Origin: Sphingomonadales bacterium
Lineage (GTDB): Bacteria; Pseudomonadota; Alphaproteobacteria; Sphingomonadales; Sphingomonadaceae
DNA length: 5,152 bases
Reading direction: 5' to 3'
Assembly: GCA_018067055.1 (NCBI GenBank)
Contig: JAGPVK010000082.1
Location: 1 to 5,152, forward strand
Shown: positions 1-5,152 of the stretch, in pieces
How positions within the stretch are numbered: position 1 is the first letter of the stretch
How the letters are laid out: the number at the start of each line of letters is the position of its first letter
Translations under genes and position numbers: made by a program
Notes under the pieces: generated by a model
Seen by the model: the letters and a program-made list of their open reading frames with translations, nothing else
What the model was told of the DNA's origin: nothing
Database searches by the model: none

Positions 1-74
1 ATCCAGAGCGGGCCATCGACGAAAAGCACGGCGGGACCGACGGTCTGGCGCTTTTTGAAAGCCTGCTGCGCTAG
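1..74 (+). CDS. Possible 3' end of an unidentified plus-strand gene
   Basis: Reading from base 3, the frame is open to a TAG at 72-74 and gives a hydrophilic, amphipathic tail ending in GLALFESLLR. Third codon positions are mostly G or C, and base composition becomes more AT-rich just after the stop, as expected at a gene end. I do not recognise the protein. The codon-aligned minus-strand frame is also open across this stretch, back to a TAA near 151, and gives a plausible peptide (…TVGPAVLFVDGPLW). The strand is therefore not certain, and a minus-strand gene starting at a GTG near 134 is the alternative. If the plus-strand reading is right, this gene converges on the minus-strand OmpA-family gene. 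Confidence 0.35.
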   Translation, partial: PERAIDEKHGGTDGLALFESLLR

Positions 75-410
75 ATCACAGCGACCCTGAAAACCGTACA
101 ACGTTAGAGTTCCGGGCAGGATTGAATCCACCTTTTCACAATTGATTTACACTTGGAGGGGTCGCGTACCGGCAGAGTCCAATCGACTTTGACCCGTCTG
201 CTTCATTCAACCCTAATTGTCCGGCATATCGGATGCCATTGATGCCCTTGTGTCAAGGGCAAGCCCTATCCATCAGCAACACCATTTCGGGCTTTTCAGA
301 TATTAGTATTTTTGATGACGACGGGATTCTGTCGAACCAGAAGATGCTCGCTTACATTGAATGACCGCCGACGGACCGTAATGGCGTGTCGTTCAGTCGC
401 AGATCAAAAC
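75..410. other. Intergenic region with small inverted repeats and no convincing gene
   Basis: This stretch is more AT-rich than the genes beside it and has no open frame with good coding character. It contains three inverted repeats: GGCAT/ATGCC (223-227 with 233-237), GCCCTTG/CAAGGGC (244-250 with 254-260) and AAGCCC/GGGCTT (261-266 with 289-294). The third is followed on the plus strand by TTTTC and a T-rich stretch to about 312, so it could act as a weak terminator for the possible gene at 1-74. A GGAGGGG at about 155-161 resembles a ribosome binding site but has no start codon at a suitable distance. I see no tRNA or recognisable ncRNA. Confidence 0.5.
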
Positions 411-450
411 CACAAAAGAAAAAGGGCCGGTCCGAAGACCAGCCCTTTTC
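411..450 (-). terminator. Intrinsic terminator of the OmpA-family gene, UUCG tetraloop
   Basis: Read on the minus strand, GGGCTGGTC and GACCGGCCC form a stem closed by the very stable C(UUCG)G tetraloop. An outer A/T extension brings the stem to about 13 pairs, and it is followed by TTTTTCTTTT. One internal pair is G-U on the minus-strand RNA but a C/A mismatch on the plus-strand RNA (bases 428 and 441). This shows that the structure serves minus-strand transcription. It begins about 23 bases after the stop codon of the OmpA-family gene. Confidence 0.88.
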
Positions 451-472
451 ATATTTGGTATCTATGTTGGTA

Positions 473-1582
473 TTAGTTACCGGAACCAGGTCCGTACATA
501 ACTTCAACACGACGGTTCTGCGGTTCACGAACGCCGTCTGCGGTTTCAACGCGAGGACGCGATTCACCGAAGGCTTCACTCGAGATAACGCCGCCGCTGA
601 TGCCGCGCGATTCAAGATATGCGCGAACAGCCGCATTGCGACGCTGGGACAGACCGACGTTGTAGCTGGCAGCACCAGATTTGTCAGCGTGACCAGCCAG
701 CATGACCTGAGCCGAACCACAATCGCCATATGCCGTAACCGCATTGTCGAGAACCGAAGCCGCTTCTGGTGTGATATCCGACTGATCCCAGTCAAAGAAC
801 ACAATGTAAGGGCCAGGCGCACATACTGCCGGTGGTGGCGGTGGTGGCGGTGGTGGCGGTGGTGGAGGCGGTGGTGGAGGCGGTGGTGGTGGTGGAGTTT
901 CTGTCGTGCCACCGAAGTTGTAGATCAAGCTACCCAGAATCGAGTGGGTCCGCAGACGCGTATCGTTTGTACGGCCAATCTGATCCACGAGATTGATTTT
1001 TTCAGCATTGAAAAAACGGTATTTCAGACCAACGTCCCAGCTATCGCTCAACGGAGCGCGAACGCCTGCAAGCAATTGCCATGCAAAGCCCGTGTCCGAA
1101 TCATCGATATACGGTGCAGCAAAGATATTCGTTACTTCGGTCCGTGCAACACCGACGCCGCCGCCAGCAAATCCCTGGATGCCGTCATCGTCACCAAAGT
1201 CCAGCAAGCCGTTCAGCATGAAGCTGAGCGCATTTACTTCGCCATTGATCGGGGTTTGGCCAAGAAAGAGCGGTCCGGCGCCACTTAACGTCTGCGGGAT
1301 ACCGGGCGACAATGATTGTACGTTATTGGCAGCTGCAGATCTGTATCCAACTTCAGCTTCCAACCGGAAACCACCGAAGTCATATCCAACGATACCGTCA
1401 AAATCATAACCAGCGTCATGATCGACCTTCACCGCATCTTTTGTACCAGCAACGTCATAAGACAAATCTTCGACGAGCATTACACCGCCCTCGACACCAA
1501 CATACCACTGGTCATCACGGGCCAGAGCAGGTGTAGCGAGCGCTGTGGAGGCAAGCGCCATTCCTAAGGCAAGCTTCCGCAT
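473..1582 (-). CDS. OmpA-family outer-membrane protein with polyproline linker
   Basis: This 369-residue protein should anchor the outer membrane to peptidoglycan. Residues 1-21 form a Sec signal peptide (positive start, hydrophobic core, cleavage after ATPALA). Residues about 25-225 have the alternating glycine/aromatic pattern of an OmpA-like beta-barrel and end in YNFGG. Residues 230-251 are 22 prolines in a row. Residues about 258-364 are an OmpA/MotB C-terminal domain with GHADKSG (297-303), LSQRR (311-315), GESRP (339-343) and NRRVEV (356-361). D300 and R315 have the spacing of the Asp/Arg pair that binds diaminopimelate in OmpA proteins. C254 and C288 could form a disulfide. The start is supported by GAAGGGG about 8 bases upstream of ATG. 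The gene stands alone with its own terminator and a candidate promoter. The domain assignment is firm; porin activity is not shown. Confidence 0.95.
   Translation of the reverse strand: MRKLALGMALASTALATPALARDDQWYVGVEGGVMLVEDLSYDVAGTKDAVKVDHDAGYDFDGIVGYDFGGFRLEAEVGYRSAAANNVQSLSPGIPQTLSGAGPLFLGQTPINGEVNALSFMLNGLLDFGDDDGIQGFAGGGVGVARTEVTNIFAAPYIDDSDTGFAWQLLAGVRAPLSDSWDVGLKYRFFNAEKINLVDQIGRTNDTRLRTHSILGSLIYNFGGTTETPPPPPPPPPPPPPPPPPPPPPPAVCAPGPYIVFFDWDQSDITPEAASVLDNAVTAYGDCGSAQVMLAGHADKSGAASYNVGLSQRRNAAVRAYLESRGISGGVISSEAFGESRPRVETADGVREPQNRRVEVMYGPGSGN
830..895 (-). repeat. Proline-codon tandem repeat inside the OmpA-family gene
   Basis: This run of 22 proline codons is built mainly from the 9-base unit CCACCACCG. 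Two CCT codons interrupt it near its 5' half, and a short CCA run lies at the 5' end. The near-perfect repetition could allow slippage in steps of 3 or 9 bases, which would change linker length without breaking the frame. It also keeps the other frames free of stops, which explains the long antisense and histidine-rich open frames over this stretch. Confidence 0.93.
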
Positions 1583-1651
1583 TTATATTCCCCTTCTCAT
1601 TTAGCTTCTAAATTCACGCTGCTTTCTAGCGTCTAGCTCGGTACAGTGCAA
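1583..1651 (-). promoter_or_regulatory. Candidate promoter and leader of the OmpA-family gene
   Basis: On the minus strand a -35-like TTGCAC (1646-1651) and a -10-like TAGAAA (1623-1628) are separated by exactly 17 bases. Transcription would start near 1616 and give a leader of about 35 bases that ends in the GAAGGGG ribosome binding site. The matches to the sigma-70 consensus are partial (3 and 4 of 6), so this rests mainly on spacing and location. Confidence 0.35.
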
Positions 1652-1719
1652 GCGACCAAATCCCAGAACTGTTGCGAAAATGTCGCCATTTGCGGCATTT
1701 AGCCCAAAAAATAGCTTTC

Positions 1720-1773
1720 AAAACCGGTAGAATTGGGGAAAACCGTTTGCCTTTTAGCCTTCAATGCCGGTTT
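1720..1773 (-). terminator. Weak terminator-like structure after the tail operon
   Basis: On the minus strand, AAACCG overlapping the DUF2793 stop codon can pair with CGGTTT (1740-1745), which is followed by TTTCCCC. It can alternatively pair, as AAACCGG, with a second CCGGTTTT at 1720-1727. The first option has a loop of about 22 bases with only a small inner stem. Either is much weaker than the terminator at 411-450, so read-through toward the OmpA-family gene is possible. Confidence 0.25.
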
Positions 1774-2222
1774 CAGGGGCCGGACATCAGGATTCCCTGC
1801 GCCTCCAGCGCAGCCAAGATCGAATCGATGACCATACGTGCCTCGATGTCCACAACAGCACCTGCTGCGGGACTCGCGACGGCTTCCACCATCTGCCACG
1901 AACCCCGGTAAATCGCGAAACTGTCGATCGATTCGACATAGACCCGCATCAATGGCAGCGGCGCGATGAACATCCAGCCATTGCCCGTCCAGCCAGCGAC
2001 CTCGTCATCATGATCCAGCCAGTCGCTCGTGGCACCCGGTCCGACCAGCCAGGACCGACCGGGAACCGGCACAATCGCTGCCGGATCGGTTTCGACCGCT
2101 TGCACGATCGGATGAATCAGAAAATCGATCCGCGCCAGGGCTTCGTTGTGGAATAATTCCTTGTGCGCCTGTCCCGCCGAAAGTAGCGGAAGTCCCAGCC
2201 GTGCGGTTTCCAAAATTGCCAT
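1773..2222 (-). CDS. DUF2793 protein, last gene of the tail-tip cluster
   Basis: This is a 149-residue protein of the DUF2793 family, whose function is not established. It shows the family-like N-terminus ARLGLPLLSAGQAHKE (7-22) and HNEAL (25-29), then SWLVGPGA (57-64) and WTGNGWMF (78-85). It ends in an alpha-helical tail, IDSILAALEAQGIL (132-145). There is no signal peptide and no membrane segment. DUF2793 proteins are typically encoded beside phage or GTA tail genes, and this one follows the gp15-type gene after 47 bases on the same strand. I infer that it is a virion accessory or tail-tip/fibre-associated protein. The start ATG at 2222 is preceded by GGAAAGG, slightly far away but usable. 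It seems to be a short version holding little beyond the conserved core. Confidence 0.85.
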   Translation of the reverse strand: MAILETARLGLPLLSAGQAHKELFHNEALARIDFLIHPIVQAVETDPAAIVPVPGRSWLVGPGATSDWLDHDDEVAGWTGNGWMFIAPLPLMRVYVESIDSFAIYRGSWQMVEAVASPAAGAVVDIEARMVIDSILAALEAQGILMSGP

Positions 2223-2269
2223 ATTCTTGCCCTTTCCAGAAATGTTGCGGGAGATGAAATGCGATGGAT

Positions 2270-4495
2270 TCAGAGAGCGATTTCAAAGGCCAGCGGTGCC
2301 GATCGACCAGCCGCCCCAACCTGGAAGACCTTGACGCAGATATTGCTGATATTGCCCGCTTGAAACACCTGAATCTGGGCCCCCGACACAACGACTTTCG
2401 GCACCACCGGCTCGTCCAGAAAAAGCAGTTCAGAACCGTCGCTCGCGGACAACTCAACGCGGTATTTTTCGGCTTCCTCGGCCAGCGGCACCTCGACATG
2501 ATCGGCCCAGATTGTTCCTGCCCGAGACCGGCGCGTCCAGCTGATCTCGAGATCATCACCATCCAAAAATTTCCATGCCGGATGAACGGGTGACCATGGC
2601 ATCACGGCCCGTCCCGGTGACGCGATCGTCGCGACTACCGGAACCAGATCGTCCCGCCCCAGCGCCAGCACATCGACCGGTGAAAACGGCGCATAAAAAG
2701 CAGCGCCAATCTCCAGCATCGACCCGCCGTCGAGCAGCACAAAATTTTCGTCGGCGTGATGATTCGCAATTTCTGCCTCGGTACCGCCCAGTCCGCGAAT
2801 CAGGCGGGAAAGCCGAAAACGGCCATCTCCGAGAGGCGTGGCTTCGGCAAACTGGATGATTTCCCGGCCGAGCGCAGCGATATTGCTGCCGGCCAGCAAT
2901 TGCCGATCATCGGCATGGACCAGAGTCATCGCCGGATTGCGCAAATCCACATAGATATGATTGACCCGGTCGAACAACGCCGGGCTGGCCGAATCAAGCA
3001 CTCCCGATGCCGTGCCGATAACGGTCGGAGCCGGAATCTGGCCGATATAGGCACCCGGCGTACCATCTGGTCCGGAGGCAAAAAGCTGCGCATTTCGCCA
3101 TCCGGCATCACCGGCTGCTGCAGCATAAAGTCGGCCCGAATCGGACACCGCTGTCGGCGCTTCAATCGCGAACGGCAAATCGACCAGCACCAGCCGGGTC
3201 GACCCCGCCCGCAGATCAGTATCCGCGATAATTCTGCCCTGCTCCGAGTCAGCAATGGTCAGACCCCTGTTGGCACTTGCCCGCATCAGCGAAAGCTGCA
3301 CGAAACCGCTGCCAATCTCGCATTCCCGAACGCGCCACAGACCTTCGCTACGGCCGCATTGCACCAGCTTTCCCGGTCGGTACGGACGACTGTCCAGCGG
3401 CACGGCAACCTGCCAAGTCGTTCGCTCTTCATATTCCGACCAGAGACCGGTTTCAGCGAGCGTCCTGGCTTGATCCGCCGCCATCGCCGCAGGGAAATCT
3501 CTGACCAGAACCTTCCGGCCGGTTCCTGAACGAAAGCCCGACTGGATACCGGATTGATAGTCGCGCGCCGGATCATAATAGCGGAGCGATAATTGCCTGG
3601 GCGCTGCGGCAATCGATGCCGTGCGCCTGGCCGCCGGAGCAATTTTCTGTTGTCCGGCGGTGCTGGCAAAATCGCCATCAATCGTCAGGTCGGAAGCAAT
3701 CGCTTCAGTGGACCGCGCGACCGCTGCGATACGGCCAATCGCGCTCGAGGAGGACGAGAAGGACAGCGGGATGATATCGGTCAGCACTTGCAGCGCAGCC
3801 TGCCGATTTTCGCCGCCGGCTGCAAATCCGGTCACCGCATCACCGGGCGACATCGCGATCCGCTGCCCCGAAATATCCGCGATGATGTCGGCGAATGTCA
3901 CGGTGCCATCGTCGGCGATCACTTCGAACGTCAGGGAAGGAATCCGGTTGCCATATTCGGTCAGTTCCATGTCTTCGAAAACCGCCAGCGCCAGCCCGCG
4001 ATAGGCGGGTGTGCCGGCATTGGCTTCCGCACTGGCGATCAGGCCAACAACAGACTGATCCTCACCGCCCTGGTGAAAGACAAACCGGGTTTCCGTCTTG
4101 AAATCTCCCGCAGCACCCCGGAAAATTTTTCCGTCCGCCCATATCCGCCCGATAGCTTTGATCCGGCGGCTGGAGAGAGCGACGGCAAAACAGGCGGAAT
4201 AGCTGTAGATCGTCGTGCTCGGCCGGCCCTTGCCGCCACCCTCCCGGCTGCGCGTTTCCTTCAGATCGGTCGCCCAGATCACCGTACCGGCGACCCGCAT
4301 CTTGCCAAATAAGCGCGGAATTTGCGAGCCATAGCTCGATGTCTGAACGGCCAGTTCCTGCAGCCGCGGGCCTTCTCGCCCCTTTGGCTTGAACAGGATA
4401 TTCTGGTCGATCTGCTGGCCGACGATGGCTCCGATCGTGCCACCGATCGGGCCGCCGATCGCCGAGCCAACGGCGGATAATATCAATGTCGCCAT
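2270..4495 (-). CDS. GTA gp15-like (megatron-type) phage tail-tip protein, TIM-less form
   Basis: This 741-residue protein resembles GTA gp15, the large baseplate protein that forms the tip of the tail and contacts the host. A five-glycine zipper lies at residues 10-26. The N-terminal domain follows, with YGSQIPRLFGKMRVAG (55-70), VIWATDLKE (72-80), IGRIWADG (115-122) and YRGLALAVFEDMEL (165-178). A Phage-tail_3-like region spans roughly 225-400. IIQFAEAT (546-553) and RLSRLIRGLGGTE (561-573) match the conserved later part. The C-terminus, with ISWTRRSR (651-658), EVPLAEEAEKY (668-678) and beta strands, looks like a fibronectin-type domain. The R. capsulatus protein is about 1300 residues and carries a TIM-barrel-like domain; there is no room for it here. 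The ATG abuts the upstream stop (TGAATG) with GGAGG five bases before it, so translation is probably coupled. Confidence 0.9.
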   Translation of the reverse strand: MATLILSAVGSAIGGPIGGTIGAIVGQQIDQNILFKPKGREGPRLQELAVQTSSYGSQIPRLFGKMRVAGTVIWATDLKETRSREGGGKGRPSTTIYSYSACFAVALSSRRIKAIGRIWADGKIFRGAAGDFKTETRFVFHQGGEDQSVVGLIASAEANAGTPAYRGLALAVFEDMELTEYGNRIPSLTFEVIADDGTVTFADIIADISGQRIAMSPGDAVTGFAAGGENRQAALQVLTDIIPLSFSSSSSAIGRIAAVARSTEAIASDLTIDGDFASTAGQQKIAPAARRTASIAAAPRQLSLRYYDPARDYQSGIQSGFRSGTGRKVLVRDFPAAMAADQARTLAETGLWSEYEERTTWQVAVPLDSRPYRPGKLVQCGRSEGLWRVRECEIGSGFVQLSLMRASANRGLTIADSEQGRIIADTDLRAGSTRLVLVDLPFAIEAPTAVSDSGRLYAAAAGDAGWRNAQLFASGPDGTPGAYIGQIPAPTVIGTASGVLDSASPALFDRVNHIYVDLRNPAMTLVHADDRQLLAGSNIAALGREIIQFAEATPLGDGRFRLSRLIRGLGGTEAEIANHHADENFVLLDGGSMLEIGAAFYAPFSPVDVLALGRDDLVPVVATIASPGRAVMPWSPVHPAWKFLDGDDLEISWTRRSRAGTIWADHVEVPLAEEAEKYRVELSASDGSELLFLDEPVVPKVVVSGAQIQVFQAGNISNICVKVFQVGAAGRSAPLAFEIAL

Positions 4496-4888
4496 TCATT
4501 CCTCCACCGGTCTGAAAATCGAGACGATCGGCCATGGCGCTTCACCGGGACAATGGACCACCTTGCCGAGACCGGCGTGCGCGTGGACAAAACCGTCTCC
4601 CGCGCGGATCAGGAAATGCCACTGCACCGGGCTCGGTCTGACCAGAACAATATCGCCTTCGCGCAAAAAGGTTTCCGGCGGGAACCGTTCAAAACCGGTC
4701 TCCGCCATAAATTCGCTGATCGACCGCTCCGACCCGCCCCGGATCGAATAGCCATTGGGCACGTCACATTCGAAGCGGCCCGCGATCAGACATTGCTGGG
4801 CAAGACCAATACAGTCCAGACCCGTTTCTTCGTCCCGGCCATGCAGGCAAAACGGTGCGCCGCATAGAGCCATTGCCTTGTCCGCCAT
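4496..4888 (-). CDS. NlpC/P60-type tail peptidase (GTA gp14-like)
   Basis: This is a small cysteine peptidase of 130 residues, expected to cut peptide cross-links in peptidoglycan so the tail can pass the cell wall. Numbered from this start, GLDCIGL carries the catalytic Cys26 and QWHFLI carries His91. GDGFVHAHAG follows and may supply the third polar residue (His102 or His104). There is no signal peptide, as expected for a virion-borne enzyme. An in-frame ATG at 4918 would add ten residues and overlap the hub-gene stop as ATGA. I prefer 4888 because a perfect AAGGAGGT lies 8 bases before it, while nothing similar precedes 4918. The order hub, peptidase, gp15 matches the RcGTA cluster. The family call is strong; activity is inferred from the conserved Cys and His. 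Confidence 0.9.
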   Translation of the reverse strand: MADKAMALCGAPFCLHGRDEETGLDCIGLAQQCLIAGRFECDVPNGYSIRGGSERSISEFMAETGFERFPPETFLREGDIVLVRPSPVQWHFLIRAGDGFVHAHAGLGKVVHCPGEAPWPIVSIFRPVEE

Positions 4889-4896
4889 TCTGGTCG

Positions 4897-4904
4897 ACCT
4901 CCTT
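4897..4904 (-). promoter_or_regulatory. Ribosome binding site that sets the peptidase start
   Basis: The minus-strand sequence AAGGAGGT is a full match to the anti-Shine-Dalgarno core and sits 8 bases before the ATG at 4888. It lies inside the ten codons that the upstream ATG at 4918 would add, which argues that those codons are leader rather than protein. Confidence 0.85.
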
Positions 4905-4914
4905 TTGAACCGGT

Positions 4915-5152
4915 TCATGCGCCGGGATAGCGGGTGAGCAAATCATTGCCCGGGAGATAGGGTTCACCGCGAAAATTCACGCTGTTGGCAAAACGGTCCC
5001 GGCAGGTGGCGAAATTCTTGTTACAGCCCTCGGTGAGCAACACCCTGGTGCCTAGAGTTGCGGACTGGGCGGGCCGGTCTGCCAGTCTGACGACAGCCCC
5101 CTGCCCGTCGATAATCGCATAACTGAGCCCGCAATTCGGGCAATGATTTGCT
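4915..5152 (-). CDS. DUF2163 tail hub protein (GTA gp13-like), C-terminal part
   Basis: Only the last 78 residues are in the window; the gene continues past base 5152. The visible part has the family's typical ending: LLTEGCNKNFATCRDRF, then NFRGEPYLPGNDLLTRYPGA before a TGA at 4915-4917. This is the C-terminal domain of DUF2163/phage_BR0599 proteins, which form the hub of the tail tip in RcGTA and are related to lambda-type tail-tip proteins. Two cysteine pairs are visible, HCPNC near the window edge and GCNKNFATC. Such cysteines are candidates for binding a metal or an iron-sulfur cluster, as described for related tail-tip proteins. The stop lies 26 bases before the preferred peptidase start, consistent with one operon. 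Confidence 0.92.
   Translation of the reverse strand, partial: ANHCPNCGLSYAIIDGQGAVVRLADRPAQSATLGTRVLLTEGCNKNFATCRDRFANSVNFRGEPYLPGNDLLTRYPGA

Noticed and set aside
155..161. GGAGGGG resembling a strong plus-strand ribosome binding site
   Set aside because: No ATG, GTG or TTG follows at a usable distance.
233..364. Small plus-strand open frame of 43 codons ending in FDDDGILSNQKMLAYIE
   Set aside because: No ribosome binding site before either ATG, no recognisable family, AT-rich codon use, and it runs through the inverted repeats; a chance frame is more likely.
455..473. Direct repeat TTGGTAT spaced by 12 bases beside the OmpA-family stop codon
   Set aside because: Too short, with no link to a known element; consistent with chance.
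352..912. Minus-strand open frame with a histidine-rich N-terminus
   Set aside because: The histidines come from reading CCA/CCG proline codons in another frame; it overlaps the real gene and its terminator.
386..1288. 300-codon plus-strand open frame antisense to the OmpA-family gene, with many Trp-Trp-Arg repeats
   Set aside because: It is an artefact of the proline-codon repeat and GC-rich codon use on the other strand; the composition is implausible and the minus-strand frame is a clear OmpA-family protein.
2008..2562. 184-codon minus-strand open frame spanning the gp15/DUF2793 junction
   Set aside because: It overlaps two recognised genes in a different frame and has arginine/serine-rich shadow composition.
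3593..4312. 239-codon plus-strand open frame antisense to the gp15-type gene
   Set aside because: It is a shadow of the gp15-type coding frame, with no family resemblance and no good ribosome binding site seen.

Overview
The window most likely comes from an alphaproteobacterium, and the gene set points to the Sphingomonadales. The GC content looks moderate to high. The strongest pointer is a run of tail-tip genes of the gene transfer agent (GTA) / siphovirus type in the order DUF2163 hub, NlpC/P60 peptidase, GTA-gp15-like tail protein and DUF2793. An OmpA-family protein with a polyproline linker follows. I infer the taxon from protein character and gene order only, with no database comparison.

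Layout: all confident genes read on the minus strand, so transcription runs from high to low coordinates. From 5152 down to about 1773 lies the distal end of the GTA-like or prophage-like tail operon. It holds the C-terminal part of the DUF2163 hub protein (4915-5152, cut by the window edge), a small NlpC/P60 peptidase (4496-4888), a 741-residue gp15-type tail protein (2270-4495) and a small DUF2793 protein (1773-2222). The first three are packed with gaps of 26 and 0 bases; the last follows after 47 bases. In RcGTA the homologues of the first three build the baseplate/tail tip that contacts the recipient cell wall and lets DNA through. The gp15 homologue here is short: it lacks room for the TIM-barrel-like domain found in the roughly 1300-residue Rhodobacter capsulatus protein.

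From 1772 to 1583 is an intergenic stretch with a weak terminator-like structure after the tail operon and a candidate promoter for the next gene. From 1582 to 473 is a complete OmpA-family outer-membrane protein: signal peptide, beta-barrel, 22 consecutive prolines and a periplasmic peptidoglycan-binding domain. A very good intrinsic terminator with a UUCG tetraloop follows it at about 411-450.

From 410 down to 75 I see no convincing gene, only a cluster of small inverted repeats. The first 74 bases may be the end of a plus-strand gene running in from the left. Two genes that face the cell envelope, the peptidoglycan-touching tail tip and the OmpA protein, sit side by side, but nothing in the sequence shows that they work together. 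I see no RNA gene, insertion sequence, CRISPR array or origin.
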